A program made the translations under genes and the position numbers. Below are positions 15,176-21,116 of a stretch of 40,230 nt of DNA, piece by piece. Position 1 is the stretch's first letter; each line of letters starts with the position of its first letter. Under the pieces are notes generated by a model, which searched no databases, was not told the origin of the DNA, and saw nothing but the letters and a program-made list of their open reading frames with translations. The stretch spans positions 1 through 40,230 of the forward strand of contig JAFTGB010000060.1 in assembly GCA_017458125.1 (NCBI GenBank), read 5' to 3'. This DNA comes from Prevotella sp. GTDB taxonomy: Bacteria; Bacteroidota; Bacteroidia; Bacteroidales; Bacteroidaceae.

Positions 15176-15207
15176 CAAAGGTACGGCCATTCACTTTTTT
15201 TTGCAAT
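15176..15207 (-). promoter_or_regulatory. sigma-ABfr promoter of the porin-imelysin-DHOR-Ccs unit
   Basis: On the minus strand ATTG (-33), a 20-nt spacer and TACCTTTG (15176-15183) fit the Bacteroidetes consensus. The transcription start is expected near 15170, giving a leader of about 20 nt. The 22-bp-phased array ends about 80 bp upstream. Confidence 0.7.
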
Positions 15208-15285
15208 ACCTAAAACTGATGATTTGCCACCGCCGGCAACTACGCTGCCCGCTCAGGGAATGGGTCAGTAATCACGTTTAAACAT

Positions 15286-15502
15286 GACAAACAGGGCGAA
15301 GAACATTGCCAAACAGGCGCCGCAGTCTTGACATTTATCGCTGACGGTGATGCAATTTAATTTAAATTGCTCAGCAATCTAATTTAAATTGGTCAGCAAT
15401 TTAATTTAAATTGGTCGGCAATTTAATTTAAATTGCAAAAGCACCGGCGGCAAATGTCAAGGGCGGCAGCGCTTTTTGGCAAGGCTGCCGCCCCTGTTTG
15501 TC
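15286..15502. repeat. 22-bp-phased repeat array, symmetric as a whole
   Basis: Four central units (starting 15352, 15374, 15396 and 15418) are nearly identical 22-mers. Each holds a dyad GCAATTTAA-T-TTAAATTGC. The 22-bp phase continues outwards in diverged units (15286, 15308, 15330 on the left; about three more to 15502 on the right). The two 75-nt outer arms are imperfect inverted copies of equal length, with conserved blocks GACAAACAGG, TTGCCAAA, CTTGACATTT and TGCAATTTAA. It fills most of the 369 bases between the porin start and the GH78 stop. No target-site duplication is visible and no ORF lies inside. Confidence 0.85.
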
Positions 15503-15520
15503 GGGAGGAATGGGTGATGG

Positions 15521-17974
15521 TCAGAGACGGGCGGGGTCAATCATCTTGTAAGCCACGCGCAGGCGTCGCCAGGTGTAGACGGCATGCAGCATGCCGTCGC
15601 GGCCTTGGATGATGGAGGGATAAGAGTATTGGCTGATGGGCGAGTCCTCCAAGGTCAGGGCGTGACGCCAATGGACACCGTCGTCGCTGACGGCGATGCT
15701 CAGCGGCGTGCGCACACCCTTCTTGGTGCCGGGCAGCGAGGCGAAGTCGTTGTAGATGAGCACATGACGGCCGTCGCGCAGCGTCACGGCATCGGTGCCG
15801 CTCTGGTTGTTGGGCACGTCGAGCAGGGTGACGTCGGTCCAGGTGTCGCCGTTGTCGGAGGAGTACGACGTACCTATCTTACCGTTGCGCGTGCGCATGA
15901 GCACCTGCAGGCGCCCGTCGCTGAGCCTGAGGATGCTGGGCTGGATGCAGTCTATGGGGTGACGGCCGTCGGCAGCGGCCTGTCCGCCGGCGTCGGGGGC
16001 TTCCATGTCTTCCGTTTTGCCCGATGGAGACGCGACGGGCCGCTTAGCCATGTCTTCGGTGCGCATGGCGAGCTGGGCCTTGACGGGGCCTACGTAGCGC
16101 CACTGGCGGGTAGCGAGGTCGTAGATTTCCATGTGGAACTTCCACCCGCCCTCCTCGGTACTGGAGGGGCAGAGCAGACGGCCGTTGATGATTTCAGGCT
16201 TGTTCTTGACAGGGCCGAGGAAACCTTCGGGCAGGGCCTCGCGCTTAGACCACGTCTTGCCGCCGTCACGCGACTTCGTGAGCCAGCCCGTCCAGTCGGC
16301 CACCTTGGTACCTATCTTGAAGAAAAGCCACAGCTCACCGTCGGGCATCTCCGTGATGACGGGGTTCCAGCAGGCTTTGCGGCTGCCGTCGGCGAAGACG
16401 CCGTCGGCGGCCAGTATGGGCTTGCTCCATGCGTCTTGCCCTTTCTTCTTGATGCTCACCCAGATGCAGACGTCGGGGTTGCGCTCATGGGAACCGCCGA
16501 AATAGGTGGCCACGAGGTCGCCCTTCCGGGTCTCGACGATGGTGGCGGCATGGCACTGCGGGAAGCTGGCGCGCTCGTAGAGGAACTCGTCCTTGACAAT
16601 GGCGGGGTGAGCGGTGGGAATGTCGCATGAGAAGTGGTAAGTGCCTGAGCCCACGGTCTTGACCGTTCCGTCAGGCAGGCACACGTCGGCCGTCGTGTTG
16701 CAGGGAACGCGCACGTCCCAGTCGACATGCTGCAGCGTCTTGCGCCACTTGCTTTCGATGGTGCCGTAAGGCGAGTCGTAGCTGACGTTAGCCCACGAAC
16801 AGTCCTGAATGCTAAAGTCGGGCTGCAGGCGGAAGTGCTTGTAAGCCTCCCCGTCGGGGCGTATGCCCCCGAGATACTGGTAGCACCAGGTGACGAGGTC
16901 GCCAAGGAGCATGACGTGGTTGCCGCTGTTCATCTTCGGCGATGCCTTGTCGCCGTTCCACAGTTCCCAAATGGTGGTGGCCCCGTTCTCGGCCATGTAG
17001 CCCCATGAGGGATAGCTCTTCTGGGTGGCTATCATATAGGCGACGTCGCTGAAGCCGTTGTCTGAGAGGCCGCGCAGCAGCCACGATATGCCGATGACGC
17101 CGCAGGGCACGTGGGCGTTGTTCTTCAGGATGATGTTCTCCACCACGTTCTTGGCCACTTCTTCGCGGCAGTCGTCGGGCACGATGCCGAACGAGAGTGC
17201 CAGGAGGTTGGCAGTAGCCGTATTGTTGCCGTAGAACACGCTGTCAGGATAGAGCACATGACCCGGAGCCTGTGACGTGCCACGCCTGACGGTCAGGAAG
17301 TGGCGGTTGAAGTCGCTCGTCATCTGTTGGCGGAGGGGTCGCCAATGGTCGGCCTCGCAGCCCCACTGCTCCAAGAGCTGCATCACGCGGATGACGTAGG
17401 CCGTCGAGATAAGGCTGCCGTCGGTCTTGCGGGCAGGGTCCTGCGAGTGTATCAGCTCCAGACTCTCGGGCGGCACGCACCAGTCGCCGTAGGTGTCCTT
17501 GGTGATGATGCCGTCGTGCTGATACTCTTCCAACAGGTGGTTGAGCCACCGCCTGATGTAGGGGTACGACTTGTCGATGGCTTCGCGGTTGCCGAACTGC
17601 CGCCACAGCATGTCGCACGAGAAAGGCAGGGCTGCCGGCCACGTCACGTCGTCGTTATAGTAGTTCCAGAACGCCGGTGCGACGTCGCTGAAGACGCCAT
17701 CCTCGCGCTGCGACTCGCAGATGTCGCGCATCCACTTGGTGTAGAGTCGCTCGTTGTTGAAGAGGTAACTCTCGCCCAAGCTGCCCATGGTGCGGTCGCC
17801 GAGCCACGGCTGTCGCTCGTTGCGCTGCGGACAGTCCACGGGCATGCCCTTATAGTTGCCATAGATGCCCCACCAGGCATTGTGCATCACGCGGGTCAGG
17901 GTCTCGTCGGAGCACTCGAAGCGTCCTATGCTCTGCATGTCGTCGCTGACGGTGTAGGCGTGCACCTCTTTCAC
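15521..17974 (-). CDS. GH78 rhamnosidase catalytic part fused to BNR/sialidase-like domain (C-terminal piece of split gene)
   Basis: An 817-aa reading from GTG at 17974. The frame is open back to 18121, directly after the TGA that ends the upstream piece, and the two are in the same frame. Residues 1-~440 hold the GH78 (alpha/alpha)6 barrel: DCPQRNERQPWLGD with general acid E53, then GATTIWELWNGD with the second acidic residue. Residues ~465-817 form a six-bladed BNR_2/COG4692-like domain with Asp boxes SRDGGKTWSK, SSDNGDTWTD and SDDGVHWRHA. GH78 cleaves alpha-L-rhamnosides; RG-II chain C is Rha-Kdo and a GH33-type enzyme is thought to release Kdo, so the fusion could strip this disaccharide in order (inference). 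Alone, this piece lacks a signal peptide and the N-terminal sandwich domains. Confidence 0.75.
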   Translation of the reverse strand: MKEVHAYTVSDDMQSIGRFECSDETLTRVMHNAWWGIYGNYKGMPVDCPQRNERQPWLGDRTMGSLGESYLFNNERLYTKWMRDICESQREDGVFSDVAPAFWNYYNDDVTWPAALPFSCDMLWRQFGNREAIDKSYPYIRRWLNHLLEEYQHDGIITKDTYGDWCVPPESLELIHSQDPARKTDGSLISTAYVIRVMQLLEQWGCEADHWRPLRQQMTSDFNRHFLTVRRGTSQAPGHVLYPDSVFYGNNTATANLLALSFGIVPDDCREEVAKNVVENIILKNNAHVPCGVIGISWLLRGLSDNGFSDVAYMIATQKSYPSWGYMAENGATTIWELWNGDKASPKMNSGNHVMLLGDLVTWCYQYLGGIRPDGEAYKHFRLQPDFSIQDCSWANVSYDSPYGTIESKWRKTLQHVDWDVRVPCNTTADVCLPDGTVKTVGSGTYHFSCDIPTAHPAIVKDEFLYERASFPQCHAATIVETRKGDLVATYFGGSHERNPDVCIWVSIKKKGQDAWSKPILAADGVFADGSRKACWNPVITEMPDGELWLFFKIGTKVADWTGWLTKSRDGGKTWSKREALPEGFLGPVKNKPEIINGRLLCPSSTEEGGWKFHMEIYDLATRQWRYVGPVKAQLAMRTEDMAKRPVASPSGKTEDMEAPDAGGQAAADGRHPIDCIQPSILRLSDGRLQVLMRTRNGKIGTSYSSDNGDTWTDVTLLDVPNNQSGTDAVTLRDGRHVLIYNDFASLPGTKKGVRTPLSIAVSDDGVHWRHALTLEDSPISQYSYPSIIQGRDGMLHAVYTWRRLRVAYKMIDPARL

Positions 17975-18034
17975 CGGACCCGTAATCTGGGCATAGCGGA
18001 ACCCGTGATAGCTGAAGATGGGGTGCCACTCTTT

Positions 18035-18141
18035 TGAGTGTTGAGTGTTGAGTGTTGAATGTTGAGTGTTGAAGTTTTCGTCTTCGTCTTCGTTTTCGTC
18101 TTCGTTTTCTTGCTTCTTGCTTCATGCTTCTTGCTTCTTGC
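18035..18141. repeat. In-gene composite repeat array G, carrying the TGA stop
   Basis: On the plus strand TTGAGTG heptamers are followed by TCGTCT/TCGTTT hexamers and then TTGCTTC heptamers, one of which is TTCATGC. Read on the minus strand it encodes CKKQEA-stop-SKKQENEDENED and continues as NTQHSTLNTQHSKEWHP. It joins the N-terminal domains of GH78 to the catalytic domain. Confidence 0.9.
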
Positions 18142-19396
18142 AAATGTAGATATCCTCGGACTGGGCATCACGCAGGTTGTCGAGATAGAGTGTGCCGTCG
18201 GCATTCAGCTTCTCGGCATACTTCACACGAATGGTGTCGCCCGGGTTGCCCATGGGTACAAAGGCCACCCAGCCTGCTATGTTCTGGTGGAAGTCGTAGA
18301 TGGTTGAGGGTTGAGGGTGGAGGGTTGAGGGTTGAGTGGGTTCCGGCGTCAGCGGGGCCATAACCATACCGGGAGCCATCTGGGCGCGCAGGGTGCCAAG
18401 GGGTATCTCGGAACGTTCGGCAGCCAACCAGTCGCGGTCGTCGTAGCCTGCCGTGTCCCAGCCTGTCAGCTCCTTTCGGGCGTCGTACACCTCGCCGTCG
18501 TACTCGTTGTTGCCTCTGATGGGTCCGTCGGCTGTTATCTTCCACTTCTCATCGGTAGCGATGCGCTTCGTGGTGCCGTCAGTAAAGGTAATCAGGATGT
18601 TGACTCTGCACTTGGGATAGCCAAAGGTCACTGCCTTGTAGTGCTTGTTCTGGCGCATGGGGAACAAGCGACCGTTGCCTAAGACCAGACCTATGGCGTT
18701 CTGCTCCCTCAGGGCTTCGGTGATGTCGTAGGTGTTGTAGAGCACGGTGCGCCGATAGTCGGTAGGCATAGGCACCAACACCTCGCGGTTGTAGGTGACA
18801 CCATTGACGTGCAGCTCATGCAGTCCGATACCAGCCACGTAGGCCACGGCACGCCGCACGGGTTTCTCCAATGCGAACTCCTTGCGCACATAACGGGCAG
18901 CGAGCCGCGAGTGCAGGCCGCGCTGCTCGCCAGGCATCAGACGGTCCAGACCTATCCAGCGTCCTGTCCAGTGGCTTTCCTTCAGCAGTCCTATGCCGAA
19001 GCACTCCTCCTCGCTCCAGGCCGTCTCGCCGACGGTGGTCCACAGCTTGACCTTCCACGAGCACTGCATGGCACTCTTCAGGGGCTTACCCTGATAGCGC
19101 ACCCACAACTGCCGGTCGCTCTCGACACGGCCCGAGTTCCAGAGCTCGTCGCCCCGGTCGTCAGTCACCACTATCTGATAGGCGGTCTGGCGGACATCCT
19201 GCTTGTCGGAGAGGATGAGCCACGAGAAGCGTGGCTCGGCCGTGTCGATGCTCAAGGGCTTGTCTAAGTTCTCTACGCGCAGCCACGACACACTGACAGC
19301 AGCAGACCCTCCCCCCTGCCCCTTCCTGGCAGGGAGGGGAGTAGTTAGTAAAAGCATGAGGATTACCACTAAATATTTTATGCTTCTTTTTTCCAT
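18122..19396 (-). CDS. GH78 rhamnosidase N-terminal domains (N-terminal piece of split gene)
   Basis: A 424-aa piece with a signal peptide (MEKRSIKYLVVILMLLLTTPLPA). It then has the GH78 N-terminal Ig-like and rhamnosidase-N sandwich domains (WLRVENLDKPLSIDTAEPRFSW, RYVRKEFALEKPVRRAVAYV, LGNGRLFPM, EWKITADGPIRGNNEYDGE region). It ends at DIYICKKQEA with TGA (18122-18124) inside repeat array G. The same frame continues without another stop into the catalytic part. Without readthrough this piece has no catalytic residues and the gene is probably a pseudogene; a sequencing or assembly error in the repeat is the main alternative. A G/C-rich repeat supplies codons of the signal peptide C-region (TTPLPARKGQGGGS), and array H supplies PTQPSTLHPQPST. 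Confidence 0.75.
   Translation of the reverse strand: MEKRSIKYLVVILMLLLTTPLPARKGQGGGSAAVSVSWLRVENLDKPLSIDTAEPRFSWLILSDKQDVRQTAYQIVVTDDRGDELWNSGRVESDRQLWVRYQGKPLKSAMQCSWKVKLWTTVGETAWSEEECFGIGLLKESHWTGRWIGLDRLMPGEQRGLHSRLAARYVRKEFALEKPVRRAVAYVAGIGLHELHVNGVTYNREVLVPMPTDYRRTVLYNTYDITEALREQNAIGLVLGNGRLFPMRQNKHYKAVTFGYPKCRVNILITFTDGTTKRIATDEKWKITADGPIRGNNEYDGEVYDARKELTGWDTAGYDDRDWLAAERSEIPLGTLRAQMAPGMVMAPLTPEPTQPSTLHPQPSTIYDFHQNIAGWVAFVPMGNPGDTIRVKYAEKLNADGTLYLDNLRDAQSEDIYICKKQEA
18302..18340. repeat. In-gene 7-nt array H (GTTGAGG units)
   Basis: Five units of GGTTGAG/GGGTGGA in tandem. It is translated on the minus strand as PTQPSTLHPQPST, between the GH78 N-terminal domains. Confidence 0.85.
19301..19349. 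repeat. G/C-rich REP-like element, copy 1 (inside the GH78 signal-peptide region)
   Basis: Starts AGCAGACCCTCCCC and ends GGGGAGTAGTTAGT, with an internal hairpin around CCTGGCAGG. It is inverted relative to copy 2 (19438-19489) and matches it at all but two positions: one extra C and one T/C change. It is translated as part of the GH78 protein. Confidence 0.85.
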
Positions 19397-19437
19397 ATAC
19401 TGTTGTATTTATTACAATCTCATGTCTCAGTGTTCTT

Positions 19438-19489
19438 AACTAACTACTCCCCTCCCTGCCAGGGAGGGGCAGGGGGAGGGTCTGCTACT
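19438..19489. repeat. G/C-rich REP-like element, copy 2 (upstream of GH78)
   Basis: Starts AACTAACTACTCCCC and ends GGGTCTGCTACTG. It is the inverted partner of copy 1, with about 88 bp between them that hold the GH78 start codon. It ends 11 bp from the GH140-like stop codon. Its self-complementary core (CCCTCCCTG/CAGGGAGGG) could act as terminator of the GH140-like gene. Confidence 0.85.
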
Positions 19490-19499
19490 GGAGGGGCTT

Positions 19500-20969
19500 C
19501 TATTCATTTAAGTCTCTTTCCTTAGCTTTGTAGCCGTCGGGCGACAGCTCCGTCTGGTCTTTCTTCAGATAGTCTTTGGCCGTGTCGACGGCAATGAGCA
19601 CACCGTCCTCAATGCGCGCCGACTGGGGATGATAACGGAAGGTGAGCACCTTCGACTCGAACTCACCCAGGTATTTCAGCTTACCGGTGGCGGCGGTCAT
19701 CCACCACACGTTCTTCTTCGCGCCCGAAATCTTCGTCAGGTCCAGCCTCATCTGGTTGCCGTTGTAGTTGTAAACCAGCAGATAGTCCTGTCCACGGGTG
19801 GCGATGAGGCGGTTGTACTTCTCGCCATTGTCCTGAATGATGCTCTGGTCGGGCACGCGCTCGAAGTAGGGGAACGACAGGATGAGGCGCTTCAGGTACT
19901 GCATCTGCAAGAAACCGGGGTCGTGCAGGGCCTGGTACCACGTCTTTACGTCGCCAGCGTCGCCATAGCTCGTGGGGTAGCCGGGCTTCAGCATCTGCAT
20001 GATGGCATTATGGCCGTAGGTGTGGCCGCAGCTGCCTGCAAACACGCTCCAGTAGGCATAGCGGCGCACGTCGTAGTCCTGCCAGCGGGCTTCGTTAGGG
20101 TCGTGCAGACCGACGGGGATGTCCTCGTAGGAGGGTTCGGCGTCTAAGACGGGCTTGATGGGGTTGTACTTCCATGTGGAGTCGACGTACATCCAGTTGT
20201 CTTCCTCGGTATTGTCAGGGATGGGATAGTCAGCATTACCCATGCGCTGCCCGTAGCGGCGGTGACCGCTCTGGAAGGTGTGGAAATCCATCCACGGAGC
20301 CTTGCTCCACCACTTGGCCGAGGTGTAGCGGCCACGGGGGTGATAGGTCATGAGGTGGTTCTTGTCGATGCTCTTGATGGTGGTGGCTAAAGCCTCCCAC
20401 ACCTCGGGCTTGATGTCGCCCTGGATGTCGCCGCCCATAAACCAGATGATGTTGGGTTTCGACTTATAGCGGTGGGCCAGGAAGGTGCCGTAGCGCCTGG
20501 CGTCGGCCACGCTCAGCAGACCGGCCTTGACCAGTCCGCCCCAGATGCACACCATGCCGATGTAGATTCCCTTGTCGGCGGCTTGGTCGACGATGTAGTC
20601 CAGGTGGTCCCAGTAGGTGTAGTGGCCGGGTGTTTTGGACTTCTTAGTGAAGGGTTCCATGTTCCATCCGTCAACATTCGACATCTGACCGTAGATATTG
20701 TAGGCCGGCACGCCGTCAATAGTCTGCACCTGTACCACATTGTAGCCAGCCTTGGCACACGACTGGAGATACCACTCGGCCTCAGCACGGTCGAGGCGCT
20801 CGGGCAACAGCCAGCCCGTATCGCCCAACCAGAAGAAAGGCTGTCCGTTCTCAAACTGCAGATAACGCTGGTTATCCGAAACGCGCAACTTGCCGTTGTC
20901 CCACGGCTTCGCAGCCTGTACCGACAGCGTCAGCACGGTCAGGCACAACATCGTCAGAAAATTCTTCAT
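19500..20969 (-). CDS. Secreted GH140-like apiosidase (DUF4038 family, BT1012-like)
   Basis: A 489-aa protein with signal peptide MKNFLTMLCLTVLTLSVQA. It is a TIM-barrel of the DUF4038 type with a C-terminal DUF4038-associated sandwich: LRVSDNQRYLQFENGQPFFW, LGDTGWLL, GIYIGMVCIWG, NIIWFMGGDIQGD, LDAEPSYEDIP, SVFAGSCGHTYGHNAIMQM. D181 (WFMGGD) and E278 (DAEPS) fit the expected acid/base and nucleophile. GH140 members such as BT1012 cleave the apiose-GalA bond at the base of RG-II chains A and B. Length and motifs fit well; the exact substrate is inferred. It is first in the minus-strand glycosidase series and diverges from topA. Confidence 0.75.
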   Translation of the reverse strand: MKNFLTMLCLTVLTLSVQAAKPWDNGKLRVSDNQRYLQFENGQPFFWLGDTGWLLPERLDRAEAEWYLQSCAKAGYNVVQVQTIDGVPAYNIYGQMSNVDGWNMEPFTKKSKTPGHYTYWDHLDYIVDQAADKGIYIGMVCIWGGLVKAGLLSVADARRYGTFLAHRYKSKPNIIWFMGGDIQGDIKPEVWEALATTIKSIDKNHLMTYHPRGRYTSAKWWSKAPWMDFHTFQSGHRRYGQRMGNADYPIPDNTEEDNWMYVDSTWKYNPIKPVLDAEPSYEDIPVGLHDPNEARWQDYDVRRYAYWSVFAGSCGHTYGHNAIMQMLKPGYPTSYGDAGDVKTWYQALHDPGFLQMQYLKRLILSFPYFERVPDQSIIQDNGEKYNRLIATRGQDYLLVYNYNGNQMRLDLTKISGAKKNVWWMTAATGKLKYLGEFESKVLTFRYHPQSARIEDGVLIAVDTAKDYLKKDQTELSPDGYKAKERDLNE

Positions 20970-21072
20970 AACCGTCTTTTTTTAGTAAGACTGACAGCGT
21001 GGGGTTTTGTCGTCAAATGTTAAGAAAACAAAAATTCCAATATATATATAAGGTGTAACCAAAACTTTTCTC

Positions 21073-21080
21073 TACTTTTG
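21073..21080 (+). promoter_or_regulatory. sigma-ABfr -7 box of topA
   Basis: TACTTTTG matches TAnnTTTG, 36 bp upstream of the topA ATG. A clear TTTG -33 box is not seen. Confidence 0.5.
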
Positions 21081-21116
21081 CAGCCCGATAATCAAAAAAC
21101 GAACAATTAAACAGCT

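Noticed and set aside
15352-15436. CRISPR array
   Set aside because: The four 22-mers are directly adjacent, separated by no unique spacers, and no cas gene is near; the units are dyad-symmetric.
18122-18124. Selenocysteine or programmed readthrough at the GH78 TGA
   Set aside because: No SECIS-like stem or selenoprotein logic is seen, and the stop arises from a variable repeat unit; decay, slippage or sequence error explains it more simply.
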